Below, piece by piece: positions 1 to 6,735 of a stretch of 11,745 bases of DNA. This stretch comes from Zhengella sp041738295 (GTDB lineage Bacteria; Pseudomonadota; Alphaproteobacteria; Rhizobiales; Rhizobiaceae). Within the stretch, counting starts at the first letter, position 1; each line of letters opens with the position of its first letter. Below the pieces are notes generated by a model. It saw nothing but the letters and a program-made list of their open reading frames with translations, was not told the origin of the DNA and searched no databases. The stretch spans positions 1-11,745 of the forward strand of contig JBGSQC010000211.1 of NCBI GenBank assembly GCA_041738295.1. The letters are read 5' to 3'. The position numbers and the translations under genes were made by a program.

Positions 1-140
1 GCCTGCGTGAGCAGGTGACCAGCCCGAACGGCACAACAGCCGCTGCCCTCAGCGTCCTGATGGGTGAGCACCGTATGGAGCGTCTGGTCACCGAGGCTGT
101 TGAAGCTGCCCGCATCCGGTCGGTCGAACTCGGAGCCTGA
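1..140 (+). CDS. proC: Pyrroline-5-carboxylate reductase, C-terminal fragment
   Basis: This is the last 45 codons of a gene that begins before the window; the reading frame starts at base 3 and ends with TGA at 138-140. The fragment opens with LREQVTSPNGTTAAAL, which matches the C-terminal signature of pyrroline-5-carboxylate reductase (usually LR..VTSPGGTTAAAL). The enzyme makes L-proline from pyrroline-5-carboxylate with NAD(P)H in the cytoplasm. It ends VELGA. The signature carries Asn where Gly is more common, which is a mild variation. It lies 81 bases before the first glycine aptamer on the same strand, but the riboswitch implies that gcvT has its own transcript start. The N-terminal dinucleotide-binding domain is outside the window, so completeness cannot be judged. 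Confidence 0.88.
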   Translation, partial: LREQVTSPNGTTAAALSVLMGEHRMERLVTEAVEAARIRSVELGA

Positions 141-221
141 CAGGATTTTGTTTGCGGCGCACAAGGCTGGTGACAGCCCGACGGAATCGCGCTACGGGTG
201 AAGGGCTCACGGGTAAAACCG

Positions 222-417
222 GTCTGTCTGGCGGGAGAGAGCCTTTCCAAAAGGAAGGCCGCCGAAGGGGAAATCGCCCGAAATCTCTCAGGCAAATGTA
301 CCGCAGACAGGTCAAGGCACTCTGGAAAGTCGGAATGGCACCATTCCGCGCCGAAGGTGTAAGTGTCACGGACAGGGTTCCCGTGGTGCAAGTCTCTCAG
401 GCTTCCGACAGAGGGGC
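222..417 (+). ncRNA. Tandem glycine riboswitch (two aptamers)
   Basis: Two successive glycine aptamers lie in the leader of the glycine cleavage operon. Aptamer 1 (222-308) has P1 strands GTCTG (222-226) and CAGAC (304-308), with the conserved core pieces GGGAGAG, GCCGCCGAAGGGGAAA and CTCTCAGGCAAA. Aptamer 2 (about 312-417) has P1 strands CTCTG (320-324) and CAGAG (409-413), with CGCCGAAGG and TCTCTCAGGCTTCC. A short linker joins them, as in known tandem glycine riboswitches. The class senses glycine and often turns on gcv genes, so glycine excess induces its own breakdown. Placement directly before gcvT supports the call. I see only a weak promoter candidate upstream (GTGACA at 170-175, 17-base spacer, poor -10). 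The stretch 141-221 holds no gene; it has a small hairpin at 165-178 with a GTGA loop. Confidence 0.95.
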
Positions 418-464
418 AACCCCGGACGGCAATCATGCCGCCGGTCGTTGCTGCTTGTCGGAAG
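402..464 (+). promoter_or_regulatory. Putative expression platform: anti-Shine-Dalgarno helix of the glycine riboswitch
   Basis: Bases 402-410 (CTTCCGACA) are perfectly complementary to 456-464 (TGTCGGAAG), and 411/455 adds a G-U pair. The right arm contains most of the gcvT Shine-Dalgarno (GGAAGGA, 460-466). The left arm includes bases 409-410, which are also needed for the 3' strand of aptamer-2 P1 (409-413), so the two folds exclude each other. The inferred model is that glycine-bound RNA keeps P1 and frees the ribosome site, while free RNA pairs 402-410 with 456-464 and hides it. A bulged hairpin at 422-444 sits between the arms. No run of U follows, which argues against transcription termination. 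The complementarity is seen in the sequence; the switching is inferred. Confidence 0.6.
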
Positions 465-466
465 GA
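460..466 (+). promoter_or_regulatory. gcvT ribosome binding site that decides a TTG start
   Basis: GGAAGGA is a strong Shine-Dalgarno, placed 7 bases before TTG at 474-476. A TGA in the same frame at 471-473 rules out any start further upstream. The first in-frame ATG (564) would remove the conserved N-terminal part of the protein. The site and the TTG therefore fix the start. Confidence 0.8.
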
Positions 467-473
467 ACCTTGA

Positions 474-1574
474 TTGAGCGATCCCGGTGAACTGAATTCA
501 TTGCCCCTTCACATATTGCATGAGCAAGCCGGAGCCAGGTTTGGCGGGTTTGCCGGCTGGACCATGCCGCTCAGCTATCCGCTCGGCGTCATGAAGGAGC
601 ATGTGCATGTCCGCGAAAAGGCGGGCCAGTTCGACATTTCCCACATGCAGCTGGTGTTGGTTGAAGGCGCGGATGCCGCGCGCATGCTGTCTGTGGCCTG
701 TCCGCTGGAAGCGGCAAGCCAGACGGTTGGTGCCAGCAAATACACGTTCCTTCTCAATGACCGCGCCGGCATCATTGACGACCTGATCGTCACCAGGCTT
801 GGCGAGACGCGCTTCATGGTGGTTGCCAATGCCTCGCGTGCGGCCGTCGATGTGGCGGAACTGCGCGAAGCCGCAGACGGGCTTGATTGCACGGTCATGC
901 CGCTTGAGCGCGTGTTCCTCGCCCTGCAAGGCCCGGAAGCGGAAGCGGTGATGAATGCTGCTGGTTTTGATATCTCGGCCATGGAGTTCATGACAGGCAT
1001 GGAGCCGAAGCCCGGCTGGTTCCTGACCCGTTCTGGCTACACCGGCGAAGACGGTTTCGAAATCGCCATGCCCACTGACGAAGCGATGACGGTGGCCGTG
1101 AAACTCTCCAGCGATCCGCGTGTCGAATGGATCGGGCTTGCGGCACGTGACAGCCTGCGTCTCGAGGCCGGACTTTGCCTTTACGGGCAGGACCTGGACG
1201 AAGACACAGACCCGGCCAGCGCCGGGCTGATCTGGGCGATCCCCAAGGCATTGCGCGAAGGCGGTCCCTACCGTGGAGCAAAGGCCTTGGCCGCGATCAT
1301 CGCTGCCGGACCGGCGATGAAACGCGTCGGGCTCAAGCCGCAGGGCCGCATGCCGGTTCGCAGCGGCGATCTGGATGATCAGGATGGCACGCCCTGCGGC
1401 CGCATCACCTCGGGTGGCTTCGGCCCCACCTGCAACCATCCCATCGCGATGGGCTATGTGCCCACCGCCATGGCCGCACCCGGCCACACCTTCATCACCA
1501 GCGTGCGCGGCAAGTCCGTGGCACTCGAAACCGTCAAACTCCCGTTCACGCCGAAGCGTGGCAAGAAAGGATGA
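474..1574 (+). CDS. gcvT: Glycine cleavage system T protein (aminomethyltransferase)
   Basis: The product is 366 residues, normal for the family. It moves the methylene carbon from the aminomethyl group on lipoylated H protein to tetrahydrofolate, giving methylene-THF and ammonia in the cytoplasm. Recognisable parts are the N-terminal PLHILHEQAGAR...FAGWTMPLSYP (about 11-36), FDISHM (53-58) and NDRAGIIDDLIV (95-106). Asp102/103 in the last motif lie where the catalytic Asp of T proteins is expected. SGYTGEDGFEI in the middle is also typical, and the C-terminal folate-binding domain carries GRITSGGFGPTCN. The start is TTG, chosen from the Shine-Dalgarno 7 bases upstream and the in-frame stop just before it. 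The gene is under the tandem glycine riboswitch and is followed at once by gcvH. YgfZ- or sarcosine dehydrogenase-type relatives are unlikely given the gcvH-gcvP neighbours. Confidence 0.96.
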   Translation: MSDPGELNSLPLHILHEQAGARFGGFAGWTMPLSYPLGVMKEHVHVREKAGQFDISHMQLVLVEGADAARMLSVACPLEAASQTVGASKYTFLLNDRAGIIDDLIVTRLGETRFMVVANASRAAVDVAELREAADGLDCTVMPLERVFLALQGPEAEAVMNAAGFDISAMEFMTGMEPKPGWFLTRSGYTGEDGFEIAMPTDEAMTVAVKLSSDPRVEWIGLAARDSLRLEAGLCLYGQDLDEDTDPASAGLIWAIPKALREGGPYRGAKALAAIIAAGPAMKRVGLKPQGRMPVRSGDLDDQDGTPCGRITSGGFGPTCNHPIAMGYVPTAMAAPGHTFITSVRGKSVALETVKLPFTPKRGKKG

Positions 1575-1579
1575 TTTCC

Positions 1580-1948
1580 ATGGCTCGCATCTACTACACC
1601 GACGAACATGAGTGGCTGAGCGTTGACGGCAATGTCGCAACAGTCGGCATCACCAATTATGCGCAGGAGCAATTGGGCGACCTCGTTTTCGTGGAGATAC
1701 CCGAAGCAGGCAAGGATATCGTCAAGGGCGATACCGCCGTGGTGGTGGAATCGGTCAAGGCGGCATCCGACGTCTATGCCCCGGTTGATGGCACGATCAC
1801 TGCTGCCAATGACGCGCTTTCCAGCGAGCCCGGCCTTGTGAACTCCGCCGCCCAAGGCGAGGGCTGGCTGTGGAAAATGACACTGTCGGACCCGTCGCAA
1901 CTCGACGGGCTGATGGATGAAGCCGCTTATATCGCCATGATCGGATAG
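1580..1948 (+). CDS. gcvH: Glycine cleavage system H protein (lipoyl carrier)
   Basis: This 122-residue protein is the mobile lipoyl carrier that takes the aminomethyl group from P protein, presents it to T protein, and is reoxidised by L protein. The N-terminus YYTDEHEWL is classic, and the lipoylation motif GDTAVVVESVKAASDVYAPVDG has the modified lysine at residue 60. The fold is the small biotinyl/lipoyl beta-barrel. I chose ATG 1580 rather than the in-frame ATG at 1571: AAAGGA (1566-1571) overlaps the earlier ATG but sits 8 bases before 1580. The MAR-I-YYTDEHEW start also fits the family length. gcvT ends at 1574, so the two genes are 5 bases apart. Lipoylation would need LipA/LipB-type enzymes encoded elsewhere. 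Confidence 0.97.
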   Translation: MARIYYTDEHEWLSVDGNVATVGITNYAQEQLGDLVFVEIPEAGKDIVKGDTAVVVESVKAASDVYAPVDGTITAANDALSSEPGLVNSAAQGEGWLWKMTLSDPSQLDGLMDEAAYIAMIG

Positions 1949-1951
1949 ACC

Positions 1952-4750
1952 ATGAACAAGGCTGCCTCCTTTCTTTCCCGCCATGTCGGACCGCGCGACG
2001 GAGATATCCGCGCGATGCTCGCTGCCATCGGCGTTCCCTCCGTCGAAACCCTGATTGCCCAGACCGTGCCGCCCTCGATCCGCATGGATCGACCGCTCGA
2101 CCTGCCTGCGCCTGCGAGCGAAAACGTCGCCCTTGGCGAGCTTTTTGCCATGATGGGCCGCAACATCGTGAAGAAGAGCTTTATCGGCCAGGGTTATTCG
2201 GGCTGCCACGTGCCGCCGGTCATCCAGCGCAACATGTTCGAGAACCCTGCCTGGTACACGGCCTATACGCCCTATCAGGCTGAGATCAGCCAGGGCCGTC
2301 TGGAGATGCTGTTCCATTTCCAGACTCTGGTGACGGAACTGACGGGCCTGCCGGTCGCCTCCGCCTCGCTGCTGGACGAAGCAACAGCCGTTGCCGAAGC
2401 CGTCGGCATTGCCTGGCGGCATCATCGCGAGAAGCGCGGCGGCATTGCGCTGGCAGGGGCGCTGCACCCTCAGACGCTCGATGTGGTGACGACGCGCGGC
2501 AAGGCGCTCGGTATCACGCTGGAAGAAACGGTCGGCCCTCAGACGGCGGCGCTGATCGTTCCCTGGCCGGACACCGCCGGCGTCTTCGGAGAGCACGGCG
2601 CGCTGATTGCGCAAGCCAAGGCAGCCGGTGCGCTGATCATCGCGGTCGCTGATCCGCTGGCGCTGACGCTCGTTGAAACCCCTGCGTCGTGGAGAGCAGA
2701 CATTGCGGTCGGCCCGATGCAACGCTTTGGCGTTCCGCTCGGCTATGGTGGTCCGCACGCAGCCTATATGGCGGTGTCCGAGCCGCTGACCCGCATGATC
2801 CCCGGCCGTCTGGTGGGCGAATCCATCGACAGCAAGGGCCGGCCCGCCTGGCGGCTGGCATTGCAAACCCGCGAGCAGCACATCCGCCGCGAGAAGGCGA
2901 CCTCCAACATCTGCACGGCGCAAGCCCTGCTTGCCAACATGGCGGCAGCCTATGCGATCTGGCATGGGCCGGAAGGCCTGCGTGCCATTGCTGCCGGTAT
3001 CCACGAGAAAGCGTCGCGCTTTGCTGAAGCCCTTGCCGCCAAGGGTCATCCGCTGGCTGGAAACCAGTTCTTCGACACTGTCACAGTCAAAGTACCGGGC
3101 AAGGCATCCGCCATTGCCGCCGATGCGGAAGCTGGTGGTCGCCTGCTGCGTGTGATGGATGCCGACAGGATATCCATCGCCTTTGACGAGACATCATCAG
3201 AGGACGACCTTCAGTCGCTTTGCACCCTGTTTGGCGCTGTTGCGCCCGAAGTTGCGGGCAGCGCCCTGCCCGCGCCGCGCAAGGCAGACCGGTTCCTTAC
3301 CCAGCCGGCGTTCCATGCCAACCGCAGCGAAACGGAGATGATGCGGTTCCTGCGGCGGCTTGCCGACAAGGACCTGGCACTTGACCGCGCGATGATCCCG
3401 CTCGGCTCGTGCACGATGAAGCTGAATGCTGCTGCCGAGATGGTCCCGGTCAGCTGGACACGTGTTGCCAACCTCCATCCGATGGCCCCGAAAGCCCATG
3501 CAGAGGGCTATCATGTGATGTTTGCGCAATTGGAAGCCTGGCTTGGCGAAATCACCGGCTTTGATGCGGTTTCCCTGCAGCCCAACGCCGGGAGCCAGGG
3601 CGAATATGCCGGGCTGCTGGCCATCCGCCGCTATCACGATGCACGCGGCGACACTGGCCGTGACGTCTGCCTGATCCCGTCCTCGGCCCACGGCACAAAT
3701 CCGGCCAGCGCCCACATGGCAGGGTTTGAAGTGGTCGTGGTGAAGTGCACCGCCACCGGCGATGTGGACATTGCCGACCTGAAGGAGAAGGCAGAGAAGC
3801 ACGGAGACAGACTTGCGGCGCTGATGATCACCTATCCTTCGACGCATGGCGTGTTCGAGGAAGGCATCAAGGCGATCTGCGCCACGGTGCATGCCCATGG
3901 CGGGCAGGTCTATCTTGACGGCGCGAACCTCAATGCGCTGGTCGGCCTCGCGCGGCCCGGCGACATTGGCGCCGATGTCTGCCACATGAACCTGCACAAG
4001 ACCTTCTGCATTCCTCATGGCGGCGGCGGACCCGGCGTCGGGCCGATCGGCGTCAAGGCGCATCTGGCACCCTTCCTGCCCGGCCATGTGTCGCAGGGCA
4101 GCGATCACGCTGTTTCGGCAGCGGCCTATGGCAGCGCGTCGATCCTGCCGATCACCTGGATGTATATCCGCATGATGGGCGCATCCGGCCTGAAGCGGGC
4201 AAGCGAGATCGCCATCCTCAATGCCAACTACACCGCTGTCCGGCTTCAGGGAACTTACCCGATCCTCTACACCGGCAAGCAAGGCCGGGTGGCACATGAG
4301 TGCATCGTCGATACCCGCGTGCTGAAGGAAAGTGCCGGCATTTCCGTCGAGGACATTGCCAAGCGGCTGATCGACTATGGCTTCCACGCGCCGACCATGA
4401 GCTGGCCGGTGGCCGGAACGCTGATGGTGGAGCCGACGGAATCGGAGCCGAAGGCCGAGATTGACCGCTTCTGCGACGCGATGATTGCCATTGCTGGCGA
4501 GGCCGGAAAGGTTGCCGATGGTGCGTGGCCAGCCGATGACAATCCGCTTTCCAATGCGCCGCACACCGCAGAAGACCTGCTCGCCAATGAATGGGCGCAT
4601 GCCTATCCGCGTTCTGTTGCCGCCTCGCCTGACGGAAGGTCACCGGTGTCCAAGTACTGGCCGCCGGTCAGCCGCATCGACAATGTGCATGGCGACCGCA
4701 ATCTTGTTTGCGCCTGCCCGCCGATTGAGGCCTTGGCTGTGAACGGCTAG
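1952..4750 (+). CDS. gcvP: Glycine dehydrogenase (decarboxylating), P protein
   Basis: The 932-residue product is the single-chain P protein (bacterial homologues are about 950 residues). It decarboxylates glycine with pyridoxal phosphate and loads the aminomethyl group onto lipoylated GcvH. The N-terminal half (about 1-430) starts with FLSRHVGPRDGDI and includes GYSGCHVPPVIQRN and YTPYQAEISQGRLE. The C-terminal half carries PLGSCTMKLN, SQGEYAGL and SSAHGTNPASA. The PLP-lysine motif is NLHKTFCIPHGGGGPGVGPI, with the Schiff-base lysine at residue 683. Start ATG 1952 is 3 bases after the gcvH stop; only a weak GGAT precedes it, so coupled translation from gcvH is likely. There is no frameshift and no split into two subunits. 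The L protein gene (lpd) does not follow here and must lie elsewhere. Confidence 0.98.
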   Translation: MNKAASFLSRHVGPRDGDIRAMLAAIGVPSVETLIAQTVPPSIRMDRPLDLPAPASENVALGELFAMMGRNIVKKSFIGQGYSGCHVPPVIQRNMFENPAWYTAYTPYQAEISQGRLEMLFHFQTLVTELTGLPVASASLLDEATAVAEAVGIAWRHHREKRGGIALAGALHPQTLDVVTTRGKALGITLEETVGPQTAALIVPWPDTAGVFGEHGALIAQAKAAGALIIAVADPLALTLVETPASWRADIAVGPMQRFGVPLGYGGPHAAYMAVSEPLTRMIPGRLVGESIDSKGRPAWRLALQTREQHIRREKATSNICTAQALLANMAAAYAIWHGPEGLRAIAAGIHEKASRFAEALAAKGHPLAGNQFFDTVTVKVPGKASAIAADAEAGGRLLRVMDADRISIAFDETSSEDDLQSLCTLFGAVAPEVAGSALPAPRKADRFLTQPAFHANRSETEMMRFLRRLADKDLALDRAMIPLGSCTMKLNAAAEMVPVSWTRVANLHPMAPKAHAEGYHVMFAQLEAWLGEITGFDAVSLQPNAGSQGEYAGLLAIRRYHDARGDTGRDVCLIPSSAHGTNPASAHMAGFEVVVVKCTATGDVDIADLKEKAEKHGDRLAALMITYPSTHGVFEEGIKAICATVHAHGGQVYLDGANLNALVGLARPGDIGADVCHMNLHKTFCIPHGGGGPGVGPIGVKAHLAPFLPGHVSQGSDHAVSAAAYGSASILPITWMYIRMMGASGLKRASEIAILNANYTAVRLQGTYPILYTGKQGRVAHECIVDTRVLKESAGISVEDIAKRLIDYGFHAPTMSWPVAGTLMVEPTESEPKAEIDRFCDAMIAIAGEAGKVADGAWPADDNPLSNAPHTAEDLLANEWAHAYPRSVAASPDGRSPVSKYWPPVSRIDNVHGDRNLVCACPPIEALAVNG

Positions 4751-4758
4751 GACTAACC

Positions 4759-4796
4759 ATCTGCGGACGGTGTGCGCGAGCATCTCGTCCGCAGAT
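4759..4796 (+). repeat. Perfect 11-bp inverted repeat between gcvP and the thioesterase gene
   Basis: ATCTGCGGACG (4759-4769) is repeated in inverted form as CGTCCGCAGAT (4786-4796) around a 16-base loop. It begins 8 bases after the gcvP stop. The stem is long and has 7 G-C pairs in 11. No T run follows on either strand; the nearest T-rich stretch on the plus strand starts about 15 bases later. It may stabilise the gcvP 3' end, weaken read-through into the next gene, or be a protein-binding dyad. I cannot tell which. Confidence 0.6.
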
Positions 4797-4838
4797 ATCT
4801 GATGCCGGCCATTTTCTTCGCCAAACAGGGACTGACCC

Positions 4839-5249
4839 ATGCAGGACGCCTCATTTTCGCGCGATGTCCACGTCTCCTTTGGAGACTGCGATCCTGCAGG
4901 CATTGTCTATTATCCGAATTTCTTCCGTTGGTTCGATGCCACGTTCCACGGCTGGCTGCGTGCCAACGGGCATCCGCATGAAGAGCTCTGCCGGAAACTC
5001 GGCGCGTCGGGCCTTGGGCTGATGGATGCTGGCGCCGGTTTTCGCGCACCGGTTCGCGATGGCGACCATCTGCTCATTTCCGCGCGGATCGAGGAATGGG
5101 CAACACGCTTCATCCGCATTCGTTATGAAGGCCATGTCAGCGGCAAGCTGGTTGTCGAAGGGTTTGAGAAGCGCGGAGTGTTCCTGACCAATGGCGGGAA
5201 GCTCAAGGCTGGAGACATCTCGGTTCTCAAGCCCATCTTTGAGCCCTGA
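4839..5249 (+). CDS. Acyl-CoA thioesterase, 4-hydroxybenzoyl-CoA/YbgC hotdog family
   Basis: The 136-residue product has the length of single-hotdog thioesterases. Residues 14-29 read FGDCDPAGIVYYPNFF, almost identical to the active-site segment of Pseudomonas 4-hydroxybenzoyl-CoA thioesterase (FGDCDPAGIVWYPN). By alignment, Asp18 corresponds to its catalytic Asp17. Such enzymes hydrolyse acyl-CoA or acyl-ACP thioesters in the cytoplasm. The real substrate is unknown: the family includes aromatic-CoA enzymes and the YbgC enzymes linked to Tol-Pal, and no tol or pal gene is nearby. Start ATG 4839 has AGGGA (4827-4831) 7 bases upstream. It follows gcvP by 88 bases that contain a strong inverted repeat, so co-transcription with the gcv operon is possible but not shown. 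It converges on tRNA-Phe. Confidence 0.85.
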   Translation: MQDASFSRDVHVSFGDCDPAGIVYYPNFFRWFDATFHGWLRANGHPHEELCRKLGASGLGLMDAGAGFRAPVRDGDHLLISARIEEWATRFIRIRYEGHVSGKLVVEGFEKRGVFLTNGGKLKAGDISVLKPIFEP

Positions 5250-5296
5250 CAAACCACTCACTATGAACCGCTTGGCTTCGATCGGGTGGGGAAGAG

Positions 5297-5372
5297 TGGT
5301 GCCCAGACGCGGATTTGAACCACGGACACGCGGATTTTCAATCCGCTGCTCTACCAACTGAGCTATCTGGGC
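5297..5372 (-). tRNA. tRNA-Phe (anticodon GAA)
   Basis: On the minus strand this is a complete 76-base cloverleaf with an encoded CCA end. The acceptor stem is GCCCAGA/TCTGGGC with discriminator A, and the D arm is AGCTCAGTTGGTAGAGC. The anticodon stem-loop GCGGA-TTGAAAA-TCCGC gives anticodon GAA, and the T loop is GGTTCAAATCC. It lies downstream of yacG on the same strand, with about 170 bases between them, so it could be read from the infA-maf-yacG transcript or from its own promoter. Confidence 0.97.
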
Positions 5373-5443
5373 ATCCGGTTCGACGGCAGGGACACAGTCC
5401 TTTTCGTCAGGGCAGCTTGGTGAACCACCCTTGGATGGCGCGG

Positions 5444-5471
5444 GTTATAGCATGACAGATCGGCGTGACAA
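5444..5471 (-). promoter_or_regulatory. Candidate promoter for tRNA-Phe
   Basis: On the minus strand, TTGTCA (5466-5471) and TATAAC (5444-5449) are separated by 16 bases. Each differs from the sigma-70 consensus at one position. The first box reads CTTGTC in context, close to the CTTGAC preferred by rhizobial housekeeping promoters. Transcription would start near 5437, about 65 bases before the mature tRNA. The rest of the gene-free stretch 5373-5542 shows only an A/T palindrome around 5486-5502. Confidence 0.45.
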
Positions 5472-5542
5472 GCCGGAAAGACGCATTTTTTCCAAGGAAA
5501 AAGCAAGCCGCTGGGAACAGCCCAAGGAGACGATCATGGCAG

Positions 5543-5749
5543 TCAGTTGCCGTTCTCGCCGTCATCATTCGGTTCGTCGGCTTCCTTCACCGGAATCGCA
5601 TAGGAGCCTGAAAGCCAGCGGTTGAGGTCGACATCCTTGCAGCGCTTGGAGCAGAAGGGATAGGTGTCGCGCATCGACGCCCGTCCACATTCCGGGCATG
5701 GCCTAGTGGGTCTGAGCGGGGTCACCTTGCCTGTCGTATCAAGTGTCAT
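5543..5749 (-). CDS. yacG: DNA gyrase inhibitor YacG, zinc-binding
   Basis: This 68-residue protein has four cysteines in the YacG pattern: CPEC (18, 21) and CSKRC (33, 37). They bind one zinc ion. DVDLNRWLSGSYAIPV (39-54) follows, the most conserved YacG stretch. The E. coli protein binds GyrB and blocks gyrase activity. The last 14 residues are acidic and probably disordered. ATG 5749 starts 2 bases after the maf stop, with GCAGG upstream inside the end of maf, so maf and yacG are almost certainly one operon. Confidence 0.92.
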   Translation of the reverse strand: MTLDTTGKVTPLRPTRPCPECGRASMRDTYPFCSKRCKDVDLNRWLSGSYAIPVKEADEPNDDGENGN

Positions 5750-5751
5750 GA

Positions 5752-6384
5752 TCAGACCTGCGTCGTGCCGGACAGCCAGTTGAAATGGACCTTGTAGCCG
5801 TCACCGGTCAGAAGATTGACGGTCTCGTAGAGCGGCAATCCGACAACAGCCGAATAGGACCCGACGAGCTTGACGACAAAGGTTCCTGCGAGGCCTTGGA
5901 TGGCGTAGCCGCCTGCCTTGCCGCGCCATTCGCCCGATGCCAGATAGCTTTCCATTTCTTCGCGGCCAATGCGCTTGAAGCGGACCTTGGCTTCCACAAG
6001 CTTGGAGCGAACCTTGCCAGCCGGCGTGATGAGGCAGATGCCCGTATAGACGTGGTGGTTTCGCCCCGACAGGAGCCGCAGGCAATTGGCGGCCTCGTCC
6101 AGCATTTCGGCCTTTGGCAGGATGCGGCGGCCGACGGCAACCACCGTATCGGCAGACAGGATGAAGGGGCTGTCAAAGCCCTCCTCACGCTTCAGGCTTT
6201 CGAGCGCCTTTTCAGCCTTCTGAACGCTCAGCCGCTTGGCCAGCGAGCGGGGATGCTCCGAGCGAAGCGGGCTCTCGTCAATATCAGCCGGAAGCAGCCT
6301 GTCCGGCTCGATACCAGCCTGCTGCAACAGTTCCACGCGGCGCGGGGAACCTGAGGCCAGAACGAGCTTCTGAAACACGCTCAT
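5752..6384 (-). CDS. maf: Maf-like nucleoside triphosphate pyrophosphatase
   Basis: The 210-residue product has the Maf N-terminal signature LVLASGSPRRVELLQQAGI (about 7-25) and SADTVVAVGRRILPK with the conserved acidic residue of the active site. GRNHHVYTGICLI and GKAGGYAIQGLAG are also typical. Maf proteins hydrolyse nucleotide triphosphates to monophosphate and pyrophosphate. Members differ in preference (dTTP/UTP for YhdE type, m7GTP for YceF type), and I do not decide between them from sequence alone. The likely role is removing non-standard or excess nucleotides. The gene sits 46 bases after infA and 2 bases before yacG on the same strand. An AAGGA lies 12 bases before the ATG, which is a little far. 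Confidence 0.93.
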   Translation of the reverse strand: MSVFQKLVLASGSPRRVELLQQAGIEPDRLLPADIDESPLRSEHPRSLAKRLSVQKAEKALESLKREEGFDSPFILSADTVVAVGRRILPKAEMLDEAANCLRLLSGRNHHVYTGICLITPAGKVRSKLVEAKVRFKRIGREEMESYLASGEWRGKAGGYAIQGLAGTFVVKLVGSYSAVVGLPLYETVNLLTGDGYKVHFNWLSGTTQV

Positions 6385-6430
6385 GGAAGGGAGCTATCCT
6401 TGGATGGGATGCGCATGCACATCCGTGCGC

Positions 6431-6649
6431 TTACTTGAAGCGATAGGTGATGCGACCCTTGGTCAGGTCATATGGCGTCATTTCCACCAGCACCTTGTCG
6501 CCAGTCAGGACGCGGATGCGGTTCTTACGCATGCGGCCGGCCGTGTGGGCGATGATTTCGTGTTCGTTCTCAAGCTTGACGCGAAACATGGCATTGGGAA
6601 GCAGTTCCGTGACCACCCCCGGGAATTCAAGAACTTCTTCCTTCGTCAT
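6431..6649 (-). CDS. infA: Translation initiation factor IF-1
   Basis: The 72-residue product is the normal length for IF-1, a single OB-fold protein that sits in the ribosomal A site of the 30S subunit during initiation. The sequence carries the family hallmarks GVVTELLPNAMFRVKLENEHE, IAHTAGRMRKNRIRVLTGD and YDLTKGRITYR. It is nearly identical to alphaproteobacterial IF-1 as I recall it. ATG 6649 is preceded by AAAAAGG at a 6-base spacing. An own promoter is plausible in the 86-base gap upstream: TTCACA, 17 bases, TAGGTT on the minus strand, a moderate match. The next genes on the strand are maf and yacG. Confidence 0.98.
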   Translation of the reverse strand: MTKEEVLEFPGVVTELLPNAMFRVKLENEHEIIAHTAGRMRKNRIRVLTGDKVLVEMTPYDLTKGRITYRFK

Positions 6650-6675
6650 GCGATACCTTTTTCAGCCGTTTGCAA

Positions 6676-6690
6676 TCCGGCCCCGCCGGA
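6676..6690 (-). other. Short GC-rich hairpin in the infA leader
   Basis: A perfect 6-bp inverted repeat (TCCGGC/GCCGGA) encloses a 3-base loop, 26 bases upstream of the infA start. No T run follows, so it is unlikely to be a full intrinsic terminator for the upstream phosphatase-like gene. It may shape the infA leader RNA or may be chance. Confidence 0.35.
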
Positions 6691-6735
6691 AATTTGGGCG
6701 GAACCTATCCGATTACCGCACGATTGTGAACACGG

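Noticed and set aside
152..490. 112-codon open frame over the riboswitch on the plus strand
   Set aside because: It spans the conserved glycine aptamers, and its translation resembles no protein family known to me. It is a chance frame in structured RNA.
1454..3049. Long minus-strand open frames opposite gcvT, gcvH and gcvP
   Set aside because: The plus-strand frames encode clear full-length enzymes. High G+C content creates long antisense frames without function.
5253..5300. 7-bp inverted repeat (ACCACTC/GAGTGGT) between the thioesterase stop and the tRNA-Phe CCA end
   Set aside because: The right arm is fixed by the tRNA 3' end, the loop is 34 bases and there is no T run. Probably chance.
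5486..5502. A/T palindrome (T run, CCAAGG, A run) downstream of yacG
   Set aside because: The stem would be only A-T pairs and the GC stem expected before the T run is weak. Not enough to call a terminator.
5431..5625. 64-codon open frame on the plus strand before and over yacG
   Set aside because: It runs over the tRNA-Phe promoter region and the end of yacG in antisense, has no family resemblance and no good Shine-Dalgarno.
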